Part shown: in pieces, positions 39,503 through 46,642 of the stretch | Layout: every line of letters begins with the position of its first letter | Position numbering within the stretch: the stretch's first letter is position 1 | IMG/VR virus record: IMGVR_UViG_3300035670_000344 | Coordinates: 1-47,868 of that record | Reading direction: 5' to 3' (one strand) | Source: a virus | Length of the DNA stretch: 47,868 nucleotides | Notes under the pieces: generated by a model | Database searches by the model: none | The model's input: only the letters and a program-made list of their open reading frames with translations | What the model was told of the DNA's origin: nothing | Program-made: the position numbers and the translations under genes

Positions 39503-39800
39503 ACGTTATTAGTTTAACCCTATTTGTAGATATTGACACAAATTTAGACAAACACATGAACAAAATGTATACTTTCTACAGCTTCCTTAAATAAGGTATA
39601 GTGTCTAAGGCACAGAATATGCACTACTGTTGCAAAAAAAGTAATAATTGATTATCAATGTTTTGTAAAAATCTTTGCTATCAATTCTAGGTACCTTACA
39701 TTCGCTGAAACACACGTTGGATCGTTAGCTCAGTTGGTTTAGAGCATTACTTTGACAGAGTATTTTCAACGTGGTTTAACTAATTGTAAACCAGTCAGTT
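39503..39800. promoter_or_regulatory. Divergent regulatory region with attachment site
   Basis: This gene-free 298-base gap lies between the HTH regulator (minus) and the integrase (plus). It contains a plus TATTTGTAGATATTG element (39521-39535), a minus TAAATTTG -7 box (about 39539-39547) and a perfect ATTGAT-T-ATCAAT palindrome (39647-39659). A TTG-N19-AATCTTTG promoter-like pair (39648-39677), the tRNA half and a GGTTTA/TAAACC hairpin (39773-39792) just before the integrase follow. It is the probable lysogeny control centre. Confidence 0.55.
39713..39773 (+). other. Probable attP: 5' half of a tRNA-Val(GAC)-like gene
   Basis: Positions 39719-39762 read as the first 44 bases of a tRNA: acceptor 5' strand GGATCGT, D arm AGCTCAGTTGGTTTAGAGC and anticodon arm TACT-TTGACAG-AGTA with GAC anticodon (valine). 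Similarity stops after the anticodon stem; no variable, T or acceptor 3' part follows. The fragment is flanked by an inverted repeat CACGTTG/CAACGTG (39713-39719 and 39767-39773) and lies 38 bases before the integrase. Tyrosine integrases often recombine at tRNA anticodon arms, so this is most likely attP. The unusual point is that the 5' half, not the 3' half, is carried. Confidence 0.6.
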
Positions 39801-40688
39801 ATGAAGGTACATGTTGTGAATGCTTACAGTAAATGGGTTAGTCTCTATGGTTCTCACACTCCGCACAATGTAATCTCTGTACAGAAAATGATCAACAGGT
39901 GGAACATCAGTTGCTTTGATGAACTACCAACTAAACTACTCACGGATAAGAAGCTTGGTGCCGTCACTTTTAATGACAGGCTTTCTATTCTAAAAAGATT
40001 CACTAAGTGGGCTATTAAGCAGAAGTACATCAAGAAGTGTCCCTTTGAAGATGTAAGCCGCAGAAGAAATGATTCCATTAACACTAAGAGAGAACCCTAC
40101 AGTGATCAGGAGCTCATAGCTCTGCTAACTTACTTCTACCAGGACACTTACCTGAGAAAATACTACTACCCCTTTTTGCAATTCATGACCTTGTCAGGCA
40201 CCCGTAACGGTGAGGCTACAGGGCTCAAGGTCAACATGGTTGACTTCTTTAACAAGCAGATCTTCATTTGCAAGTCATTCTCCAGGATGGAAAATGGTAA
40301 ACGTGTACTGAAGTCACCTAAGACTGCCTCAGGCAACAGGTACATACCACTCACCTCAGAGCTGGAGACATTGCTTAGTCCTATCTGCAGCAGGAAGAAA
40401 CCTAATGATTTTGTCTTTACTACCAGGTACAATAACCCTATAGATGACCGGCAGTTCCAGACCAGGATACTAAAGCCCGCATTACGCAAGCTCAGGATAC
40501 CGGAAAGGGACCTGTATGCCTGTAGACACACCTTTGGCACCATTGCCATAGAACAGAACATGGATATCCTCTCTGTGGCTTATTTAATGGGTCACCGCAA
40601 GGCCCGGACTGTGCTGGATCATTATGCAAAGATCCGCAACAAGCCCAAGACACTGCCCAGGATTACAGGCCTTGATCAAATATCTTGA
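39801..40688 (+). CDS. int: Tyrosine recombinase (integrase)
   Basis: 295 residues. A SAM-like N-terminal DNA-binding domain (to about 90) precedes the catalytic domain. Catalytic residues visible: Arg135 (LSGTRNGEATGLK), Lys174 (SPKTASGN), Arg242 in YACRHTFGT, His265 in LMGHRKART and nucleophile Tyr275 in DHYAK. The usual His three residues before the second Arg is replaced by Tyr. It catalyses site-specific integration and excision, so the element is probably temperate or a prophage. It converges with the 40663 gene, overlapping by 26 bases. Confidence 0.93.
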   Translation: MKVHVVNAYSKWVSLYGSHTPHNVISVQKMINRWNISCFDELPTKLLTDKKLGAVTFNDRLSILKRFTKWAIKQKYIKKCPFEDVSRRRNDSINTKREPYSDQELIALLTYFYQDTYLRKYYYPFLQFMTLSGTRNGEATGLKVNMVDFFNKQIFICKSFSRMENGKRVLKSPKTASGNRYIPLTSELETLLSPICSRKKPNDFVFTTRYNNPIDDRQFQTRILKPALRKLRIPERDLYACRHTFGTIAIEQNMDILSVAYLMGHRKARTVLDHYAKIRNKPKTLPRITGLDQIS

Positions 40689-41229
40689 ACAGACCACTGA
40701 AGGTTCCACCCATGGATACATGGTCTTCACCTTTCTTCATACTGTTCTCAGGCAGGTAGGTAAGCTTAGCTTCTTTGATGATCTCTCCTTCCGGATTAAC
40801 CAGGCTAGTCTTTTCTACTTCATAGATCTTTACCTCCGTGTCATAGCGGTCCTCAAAAGTCACTATTAGGATATCCCTGGCAGGTAACTGTTGGATCTCT
40901 TCATAGCTCAGCTCCTCTTCTTGATCTTTAGGAGCTATACGCATATAAGCTTCAGTAGAAAAGCAAAGTGACTTTACTTCAAGACTCTTCTGTACAATCT
41001 TCTTTTTTACCGTAGGCAATACCTCATTGACAAAGTTGTCTTTGGCTTTCTGGTCCTTCATAAACTCTGAAGGAATAGGCATCAGCATAAGGGTATAGTT
41101 GTTTTCTTTCTCCTTACTCTTAGTGATCAAGCCCATAGTAGGATAGCAACTACCGGTTTCCTTAATGCTTTCTAATATAATATCCAGGAATTCTTTTTGG
41201 ATGTCTTCTATTTTTTGCTCCTCTGTCAT
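40663..41229 (-). CDS. Hypothetical partner of the AAA+ ATPase
   Basis: 188 residues. Mixed alpha/beta: YTLMLMPIPSEFMKDQKAKD, DILIVTFEDRYDTEVKIYEV, with an acidic middle (DQEEELSYEEIQQ). Unrecognised. The 4-base overlap with the upstream AAA+ ATPase gene points to a functional pair. Its 3' end overlaps the convergent integrase gene. Confidence 0.6.
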   Translation of the reverse strand: MTEEQKIEDIQKEFLDIILESIKETGSCYPTMGLITKSKEKENNYTLMLMPIPSEFMKDQKAKDNFVNEVLPTVKKKIVQKSLEVKSLCFSTEAYMRIAPKDQEEELSYEEIQQLPARDILIVTFEDRYDTEVKIYEVEKTSLVNPEGEIIKEAKLTYLPENSMKKGEDHVSMGGTFSGLFKIFDQGL

Positions 41230-42326
41230 AGCGCATTTTTGTTAAATGAATAATGTCTTGCATAAGACGGCTCTACCCGGATAATGACTTCCTTAATTAC
41301 TACCTTCTCAGATGGAACAGACAGACTTCCATCTTTCTTTCTTTCACTTAGCATGTGGGAAAGGAAGTCATCATGCTCCTCACCTTTCACCCGCACCTTA
41401 ATAACATCAGTGTCTAAGATTTCCTGTATGTTACCAAAGTATACATGGTCAAAGTAGATAGACTCATCTACATCACTAGCAACAAAAGGTATATGGTGAT
41501 TTAACTGTGCATGAGAGTGAATAAGCTTTTGCTCTCTAGTATCTGGGTTGACCTCATATACATTATAGTTTACACTGTTATTATCTGTTACATTGAACAC
41601 ATCTCTGAAGTTTGCAGGATCCTCGTTGTGGATATTTACCTCTTGGATAGTACTCATCACCAGGTCAATGGTTATGATTTGTAGCGTAGCAATGAACTCA
41701 ATAGTCTGTTCTCTCCACTGCTTATGGATCAGACGGTCATCAACTATCTCTTTTACTACTTCTGCAGACAGGTTACCAAAGGTCTTGATGTACCGGATCC
41801 GGCTTGGACGCTGGTACATGTTCTCATTAAGGTAACTGTTGTTGGTAGTCAGTAAGAACATCAACCGTTTGTCTGTTTTTAGCACACCGTCCATGATAGT
41901 CAGCATAGTACTACTCTCACGGCTAAAGATCTTATCATACTCATCAATGAATATGACAGTGTCCTGCGTCATTTCAGCCAACAGGTTAGTAAAGCCTTCA
42001 TATTCTCTAGGAATAATAATAACAGGCATCTGAGACTCGTTACAGATCATCTCTGCTGTAATGGTCTTACCTGTACCACGGGTGCCGTTTAACAGGATAC
42101 CCATGTTACCTGACGTATTTGCCCAGGAAGTCTTTACACGGTCAATGAATGACCTCTGTACATCATATACTTTTTCAGGCAAAATAAATTGCTCTGAAAT
42201 TTGGGTGAGGAATAAGCCATAGCGGTCCTCCTCCAATTTGTAGATACCCACAGGTAGTTGCTCTGTTTGTTGGGATACCTCTCTGATACGGTATTCACTG
42301 TTACTTTGAATCCAGTTATTCTTCAT
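41226..42326 (-). CDS. AAA+ ATPase
   Basis: 366 residues. Walker A LNGTRGTGKTIT (79-90), Walker B VIFIDEYDKIF (124-134), sensor 1 LLTTNNSY (about 154-161) and an arginine-finger-like RPSRIRY (about 167-173) are all present. The N-terminal 60 residues and C-terminal 150 residues are specific to this protein. The fold is that of clamp-loader or remodelling AAA+ proteins. The substrate is unknown; the downstream coupled gene may be an adaptor. Confidence 0.85.
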   Translation of the reverse strand: MKNNWIQSNSEYRIREVSQQTEQLPVGIYKLEEDRYGLFLTQISEQFILPEKVYDVQRSFIDRVKTSWANTSGNMGILLNGTRGTGKTITAEMICNESQMPVIIIPREYEGFTNLLAEMTQDTVIFIDEYDKIFSRESSTMLTIMDGVLKTDKRLMFLLTTNNSYLNENMYQRPSRIRYIKTFGNLSAEVVKEIVDDRLIHKQWREQTIEFIATLQIITIDLVMSTIQEVNIHNEDPANFRDVFNVTDNNSVNYNVYEVNPDTREQKLIHSHAQLNHHIPFVASDVDESIYFDHVYFGNIQEILDTDVIKVRVKGEEHDDFLSHMLSERKKDGSLSVPSEKVVIKEVIIRVEPSYARHYSFNKNAL

Positions 42327-42351
42327 TTACTGATTAGGAAAAATGTACTTA

Positions 42352-42888
42352 CTACACCCACCACCTTGATGAGTATTCGCCAATAATCTTGTAAGCTAGT
42401 CTGGTAGCTTTTTTCTCAAGTTCTTGGGCCATTAGAGCAGAGATCAGGTCTCTGTCAGCAGGATCCAGGGTATACCTAGGCTCCTTCTTTAGTTTTTCAA
42501 TTACCAATGAATACGTGGAACGATACTTATCAAAGTACACTCCAAGATTATCATACTCTAACTGATTGTTCCAGATCACTTTACCATCTGGGGACACTGT
42601 ATAGTCCTGGGCAAAGTACTGGTCCGGTTCATGAACATAATACCCATCCTGTAACTTGTTTAGTAGCTTCAGTGTGGTTTTCATAAGCTCAATATCTCGT
42701 TGACTGCAGGTAAAATGCCCATTATTCTCAAAATAGACTATCATATGGGTCAGCTTGGTAATGAGAAGCTGATTGATGTAATAATAGTCCCAGTCATTGT
42801 CCTGCCATATGGTCTTGAACCACCTGGCAAGGTTCCTAATGCTCCTAAAAAAGCATTTTATCTTATACATGTAGCGTTTTAGCAGCAT
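42352..42888 (-). CDS. Hypothetical phage protein, basic N-terminus
   Basis: 178 residues. The RNLARWFKTIWQDNDWDYYYI segment (about 18-38) matches a motif I have seen in uncharacterised phage proteins. The N-terminus is basic and aromatic; the C-terminus is helical (ISALMAQELEKKATRLAYKII). No catalytic motif. It lies 25 bases upstream of the AAA+ gene. Confidence 0.6.
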   Translation of the reverse strand: MLLKRYMYKIKCFFRSIRNLARWFKTIWQDNDWDYYYINQLLITKLTHMIVYFENNGHFTCSQRDIELMKTTLKLLNKLQDGYYVHEPDQYFAQDYTVSPDGKVIWNNQLEYDNLGVYFDKYRSTYSLVIEKLKKEPRYTLDPADRDLISALMAQELEKKATRLAYKIIGEYSSRWWV

Positions 42889-42896
42889 AATAGTCT

Positions 42897-43640
42897 TTAG
42901 AAAATGTAACGGATGGATTCTATAGGGAAATACTCTGCATACAGTGTCTTAAACTTTTGCACCAGTTGAGCTTTGAGCTGGTACTGGTAGCGGATGTTGT
43001 CTGCTGCATACTGAGAGTCTTTAGCTTCCTGAAACTGCGGCATCCAGCATAGTTCATTAACAGCATCACTGTTACGCTCATGTTGGATATTGTTATAGGT
43101 CAGGAATATACATTCACTGGACACTTGTACACCGGCAGCCTTGACCTGCTCAAAGAGTTCCCGGTAGTCTGTTAACCATCCTTTATAGTAAACAATAGGA
43201 GAGAAGTTAATGTGGACTTCCAGGTGCTCTTGTAGTACCGGTATCATGTTGATGCGGTCAATGATCTTGTCTGTACCTGGTTCCAGGACATCTGAGATCT
43301 TCTGTGGCATGAGAGATACCCGCAACCGGTGCTTACCTGGACTAAGGTCATAGGTCAGCGGGAACTTGGTTGGGTACTTGGTAGCAAAAGTGGTCTTGAG
43401 CTTTGGGTGAGCATTAAAGAACGTAAACACCCGCTGCCAGTCATACTGCTTGTGGTGCAAGGCTACGTCAGTAGAACAACCAATGTCAATAGTATAGTAC
43501 TCAGGATCACACTGGTTTGGTACTTTAGGCCAGGGCTGAGCTTCTACCCATTGGTCTATACTCATCAAGATCTGGTCAATGTTTTCATTCACATAGATCT
43601 TGTCATTGTTGTACCTGCCTACATAGCAATAGGAGCTCAT
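42897..43640 (-). CDS. Spore-photoproduct-lyase-like radical SAM protein, 5' part cut off by amber codon
   Basis: 247 residues from the ATG at 43640, the first start after an in-frame TAG. The body matches the SPL/radical SAM family: YTIDIGCSTDVALHH, TTFATKYPTKFPLTYD, LRVSLMPQKISDVLEPGTDKI and INFSPIVYYKGW. This start leaves only the SSYCYVGRY end of the cysteine cluster that binds the iron-sulfur cluster; the other cysteines lie upstream in the same frame. As a 247-residue product it should be inactive unless the TAG is read through. A GGAGG lies 4 bases before this ATG, so re-initiation is conceivable. Confidence 0.7.
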   Translation of the reverse strand: MSSYCYVGRYNNDKIYVNENIDQILMSIDQWVEAQPWPKVPNQCDPEYYTIDIGCSTDVALHHKQYDWQRVFTFFNAHPKLKTTFATKYPTKFPLTYDLSPGKHRLRVSLMPQKISDVLEPGTDKIIDRINMIPVLQEHLEVHINFSPIVYYKGWLTDYRELFEQVKAAGVQVSSECIFLTYNNIQHERNSDAVNELCWMPQFQEAKDSQYAADNIRYQYQLKAQLVQKFKTLYAEYFPIESIRYIF

Positions 43641-43754
43641 GCAGCCTCCGAGCTAAAGACACCCGTACACGAAATTAGGACTTACAGCATCAGAGCTGCG
43701 TCCATTATCCCGTGTAACGAGTGTCTTAGTATTTTGTCTAATTATTTTGCTCAT
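43641..43754 (-). pseudogene. In-frame 5' segment of the lyase gene with amber stop
   Basis: The frame of the lyase continues upstream to an ATG at 43754, encoding MSKIIRQNTKTLVTRDNGR, then SSDAVSPNFVYGCL, then TAG (43653-43655), then LGGC before the downstream start. The segment restores the missing cysteines of the radical SAM motif. The ATG overlaps the TGA stop of the homing endonuclease (ATGA), so ribosomes are delivered here. Either the gene was recently inactivated, the TAG is suppressed, or the base is an assembly error. Confidence 0.65.
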
Positions 43755-44398
43755 AACTTTTCTTTTAAAAATATACTGTCTTTTAATGTGTGAACTTTAC
43801 CGTTTAAATGACGATTCATGTTGGAGCGGTCAATATTCAGTTGTCGACATGCTTCTCTTATACCAGGCCATACTTTTACTAACTGTTTAGATAGATCGTA
43901 TTGGTATAAATTAGAAGAGAGCTTATTTAATGCACCTTTGGGTTGTACAGCAGCTAAACCATTTACAAATGCGTGTTTAGTATTCTCAGCAGAAGTAACC
44001 CATTCAAGATTTTCAGGAGAGTTGTTCAGTTTAAAACCACTAATGTGGTTAACCTCTGGCTTGTTTTCCGGATTAGGTACAAAAGCTTCAGCTACTAATC
44101 TGTGTAATAACAGATCATACTTTTTAGTGTCAACACTTATGCAGAACTTATAATATCCGTAAGTAGAAACGGAAAGTTTAAGAACTTTTTCTGGCATATA
44201 AGCTGTTCCACCAGATTTACAGTTTCTGTGTCTGGCAAGACGTTTTACTTTACCAGTATTGGAAACTTGAAGTATACCGTGAAATGAGGGTACATCTTTC
44301 CAAACTTCTCCTAACATAAAATTAGGAGAAACTGCATCAGAGCTTCTCCCATTGTCCCTGGTAGTCAGGGTCTTCGTTTTTTGCTTGATCAGTTTCAT
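43751..44398 (-). CDS. NUMOD4-HNH homing endonuclease with captured lyase N-terminus
   Basis: 215 residues. NUMOD4 LGEVWKDVPSFHGILQVSN (about 29-47) leads to HNH LHRLVAEAFVPNPENKPEVN (about 97-116) and HISGFKLNNSPENLEWVTSAEN. A C-terminal HTH-like NUMOD region (WPGIREACRQLNIDRSNMNRH) follows. The first 27 residues are not part of any endonuclease family. They copy the lyase N-terminus, sharing TRDNGRSSDAVSPNF, but the DNA differs at many synonymous sites. This indicates insertion into a related lyase gene and capture of its 5' end. It cuts DNA at a homing site; the target is probably the lyase gene. Confidence 0.85.
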   Translation of the reverse strand: MKLIKQKTKTLTTRDNGRSSDAVSPNFMLGEVWKDVPSFHGILQVSNTGKVKRLARHRNCKSGGTAYMPEKVLKLSVSTYGYYKFCISVDTKKYDLLLHRLVAEAFVPNPENKPEVNHISGFKLNNSPENLEWVTSAENTKHAFVNGLAAVQPKGALNKLSSNLYQYDLSKQLVKVWPGIREACRQLNIDRSNMNRHLNGKVHTLKDSIFLKEKL

Positions 44399-44404
44399 AA
44401 CTTG

Positions 44405-44704
44405 TTATGGTAATTTTTGGTAATCCTCTACAGAGGGGCGTCTTCTTAAACCACTGCCTACCCATATCTCATTGCCTTTTACATAGTCCCAGAAGGTTCT
44501 GTAAATAGTGTGAGGGAAAGCATTGCTTAAGTAAAACTTACAGTGAAAAAAATTACTCTCCCACTTCAAAGCTTCTAGCTCCTCTACATTATACTTAGGT
44601 AATTTTAAATAGTATAGATAGTGAAAGACCAGGTACAGGAAATGAGATGCAGGTTTGGCCACGGTTATGAAGCATGCGCCAATAAATCTTACTAGGTAGT
44701 GCAT
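44405..44704 (-). CDS. Hypothetical membrane-associated protein
   Basis: 99 residues. Hydrophobic, aromatic N-terminus (FIGACFITVAKPASHFLYLVFHYLYYL, split by Lys17), then a soluble part with KWESNFFHCKFYLSN and a basic, proline-containing end (GLRRRPSVEDYQKLP). Unrecognised. It ends 6 bases before the homing endonuclease start. Confidence 0.55.
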   Translation of the reverse strand: MHYLVRFIGACFITVAKPASHFLYLVFHYLYYLKLPKYNVEELEALKWESNFFHCKFYLSNAFPHTIYRTFWDYVKGNEIWVGSGLRRRPSVEDYQKLP

Positions 44705-44706
44705 AG

Positions 44707-44970
44707 CTAATTGGAGGTTAAGTTTTTCTTGATTTCAAAGTTACCCATAACAATTACCCTCTCATTACCTGCATCAAATATGACACCTCTACCATAGATT
44801 CTAAATGAGTCAGTATGGTAGGTTTCTTGCTCTGTTTTAATGGTATATACTTTTAAAGTAGGAGCCATAATGTATGCTAAGAATTGGCCTATACCTACAG
44901 CTACGGCAAATATGCTCATTGTAAGTAGTACACCTTTGATAAGAGATTTTTCTCTATATGTTAAACTCAT
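44707..44970 (-). CDS. Single-pass membrane protein
   Basis: 87 residues. One membrane helix (LTMSIFAVAVGIGQFLAYIM, about 16-35) is followed by a small beta domain (KVYTIKTEQETYHTDSF, GVIFDAGNERVIVMGNF). Unrecognised. It overlaps the upstream zinc-ribbon gene by 4 bases, the norm in this stretch. Confidence 0.6.
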   Translation of the reverse strand: MSLTYREKSLIKGVLLTMSIFAVAVGIGQFLAYIMAPTLKVYTIKTEQETYHTDSFRIYGRGVIFDAGNERVIVMGNFEIKKNLTSN

Positions 44971-45242
44971 ATCTTGTTCTTGTTAAGTGAAACGTTGCGT
45001 AGGTACCGGGCTTTGTCAGCCTGGCTTGCAGAAAAGAATCCGGCTGCAGTACGTGTTATCCTCAGCCTACGAGTGCAGGCATCACAAGGATAAGACATAT
45101 ACGGACGGTCCTTTATTGATTTAGCCACCAGTTCAGGATCCTGAAGGTGACCACACCAGCCACAGGTAAGTTTGTGACTTGTCAAACGCGGAAAAGGTGT
45201 ACCCGAGACACCATTACGGTTCTTAGGGTAAGTCCTTTTCAT
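44967..45242 (-). CDS. Small zinc-ribbon protein
   Basis: 91 residues, basic. Two cysteine pairs, LTCGWCGHLQ (about 25-34) and PCDACTRRLRITRT (about 52-65), make a treble-clef or zinc-ribbon fold likely. Nucleic-acid binding or protein-protein contact is the usual role of such phage zinc ribbons. No enzyme motif. Confidence 0.6.
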   Translation of the reverse strand: MKRTYPKNRNGVSGTPFPRLTSHKLTCGWCGHLQDPELVAKSIKDRPYMSYPCDACTRRLRITRTAAGFFSASQADKARYLRNVSLNKNKI

Positions 45243-45451
45243 GAGAATTCTTTCTTTAGTTGTTTGTGGCCTTCTTCGGCTTCTTTTTGTGTCTCATAGT
45301 ACACTTTCTTATACATCTTAGACCAGATAATTCTCTTGTTATTGTATGCAAAGACTGCAGTAGCAAAATGCTTACCTGCTTCTTGATTGGATACTGTAGT
45401 AGAGATATAGTACTGGTCATTCACCACTTCTTGTTTGCTAAACTCTGCCAT
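45239..45451 (-). CDS. Hypothetical small protein
   Basis: 70 residues, with ATAVFAYNNKRIIWSKMYKK and a basic helical end (EAEEGHKQLKKEFS). Overlaps both neighbours by 4-14 bases. Unrecognised. Confidence 0.5.
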   Translation of the reverse strand: MAEFSKQEVVNDQYYISTTVSNQEAGKHFATAVFAYNNKRIIWSKMYKKVYYETQKEAEEGHKQLKKEFS

Positions 45452-45782
45452 CTTCTTTTTTAGTTTGATTGTACGGGATATGCATCCATTCTACTACAGT
45501 GCCAAGGGAATTAGTAGACCATGGTTCATACCACTGACCCTTTTCATAAATACGAAGCTTTATAGAACCAGTATCCATTCTGCAGATATAGCTTCCATTT
45601 TCTTTAGGGGGATCTTGATGCCAAGGATTAGCTAACTGCTCTGCTTGCCACCTGGCACCTGCAATAAAGTCCATTCTACTTACATCACAAAGATACTGTT
45701 GATCAAAGTCTAGCCCATTTACTTCCTCCCAGTTATCTGAGTAATACAAAGCAGCTGCTTGTAATAGATCTTCATTACTCAT
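45438..45782 (-). CDS. DUF551-like phage protein
   Basis: 114 residues. The C-terminal half, ANPWHQDPPKENGSYICRM ... GQWYEPWSTNSLGTVVEWMH, follows the DUF551 pattern (W-x-PPKE...Y...W...V-x-WM-x-IP). The N-terminal half is a helical segment with DFIAGARWQAEQ, common in phage small proteins. Function unknown. Confidence 0.65.
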   Translation of the reverse strand: MSNEDLLQAAALYYSDNWEEVNGLDFDQQYLCDVSRMDFIAGARWQAEQLANPWHQDPPKENGSYICRMDTGSIKLRIYEKGQWYEPWSTNSLGTVVEWMHIPYNQTKKEDGRV

Positions 45783-45954
45783 GATTTTTGAGGTTTATAA
45801 GACGATAAACATATACAAACAGTATAATCAGTACAATAACTAATAATGTACGTACCAAATAGATTGGCATCATATCTACTATAAGAGATGAACCTGCTAT
45901 GATAAGTAGGAACACCACAAGAATTATTGTTGTTTTTAGTAAATTAATTAGCAT
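45775..45954 (-). CDS. 59-residue two-helix membrane miniprotein
   Basis: Starts MLINLLKTTIILVVFLLIIA (first helix), followed by a short loop around DMMPIY and a second hydrophobic helix (TLLVIVLIILFVYVY), ending RLINLKNHE. It starts 10 bases inside the preceding gene and its TAA lies within the start region of the DUF551-like gene, so all three are coupled. Unrecognised. Confidence 0.55.
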   Translation of the reverse strand: MLINLLKTTIILVVFLLIIAGSSLIVDMMPIYLVRTLLVIVLIILFVYVYRLINLKNHE

Positions 45955-46120
45955 CTTTTTGTTGTGTATTTAGTTGTTCTAATTGATCTGTTGTCCAGTT
46001 TTGTAGAAGAATAAGTATCTCTAGCTTTTTTTCATCTGCTATAAGCTGAAACTCAGAATGTACAGTAATAATGGGGTTATTTGTATCAATTTCCCCATTA
46101 ACGTTTATATACAAACTCAT
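45944..46120 (-). CDS. 58-residue hypothetical protein
   Basis: Starts MSLYINVNGEIDTNNPIITV and continues with a helical, glutamine-rich end (LLQNWTTDQLEQLNTQQKD). The ATG overlaps the preceding TGA (ATGA). Unrecognised; kept because junctions on both sides are tightly coupled. Confidence 0.5.
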   Translation of the reverse strand: MSLYINVNGEIDTNNPIITVHSEFQLIADEKKLEILILLQNWTTDQLEQLNTQQKDAN

Positions 46121-46395
46121 GTGTTTTGTTGCTTACGTGTATGCAACTCAGCTTCTGCTTCGAACTGTGCTTTATCTAGCATCATGTCAATGTCATCTTT
46201 AACTGTAGAACACTGGTTGATCATTCTTTGTACAACATAAGGCTGAAGCCCATAGTACATAACTTCAACATCAAAGTCTTCATCAGAAAACAGGTTAATC
46301 ATATGCTCTTGACTAATATCAAGTACAACAAAGTGCTTATACTGGTTGGTTATAATCTTCCAGAGTATAGTTAGCTTAATTAATAGCTTATTCAT
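46117..46395 (-). CDS. Hypothetical protein
   Basis: 92 residues from MNKLLIKLTILWKIITNQY (ATG 46395, chosen for an 8-base overlap with the upstream gene rather than 29). Contains EDFDVEVMYYGLQPYVVQRM and an acidic helical end. Unrecognised. Confidence 0.55.
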   Translation of the reverse strand: MNKLLIKLTILWKIITNQYKHFVVLDISQEHMINLFSDEDFDVEVMYYGLQPYVVQRMINQCSTVKDDIDMMLDKAQFEAEAELHTRKQQNT

Positions 46396-46642
46396 TGTCC
46401 TGTTGTTTAGCATCATTAAAACCTTCTAAATAACCTCTTCTGAAGCCAACAAAACTATAGGCTTCCACAACTGTTTTGATACGGTCTAATTCTTCCTGTG
46501 ACATACCTGGGTGAAAGGTTGGATGGATTCTTACTATCTCATCTGAGAAAGCTCTTGCTTTTTCTATAACAGCAGACAAAAAACCATCATCTTCACCTCT
46601 GCCGTCTATAACATCTTCGGGGCACTCTTCTTCTTTACTCAT
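46388..46642 (-). CDS. Hypothetical acidic protein
   Basis: 84 residues. Acidic N-terminus (SKEEECPEDVIDGRGEDDGF) and a C-terminal aromatic/glycine helix (VGFRRGYLEGFNDAKQ), a pattern common to small phage proteins. Overlaps both neighbours by 4-8 bases. Unrecognised. Confidence 0.55.
   Translation of the reverse strand: MSKEEECPEDVIDGRGEDDGFLSAVIEKARAFSDEIVRIHPTFHPGMSQEELDRIKTVVEAYSFVGFRRGYLEGFNDAKQQDNE

Noticed and set aside
39719-39762. A functional phage tRNA-Val gene
   Set aside because: Only the acceptor 5' strand, D arm and anticodon arm are present; the variable region, T arm and acceptor 3' strand are missing and the sequence runs into the integrase leader.
43653-43655. Genome-wide TAG recoding (TAG to glutamine) as explanation of the amber codon
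   Set aside because: TAG is used as a normal, well-placed stop in other genes here (5415-5606, dUTPase, the 59-residue coiled-coil gene), and no other gene in the window has an internal TAG that would need recoding.
43751-44398. Group I intron or intein around the HNH gene
   Set aside because: The nuclease stop overlaps the next start codon directly, leaving no room for intron sequence, and there are no intein splice motifs.
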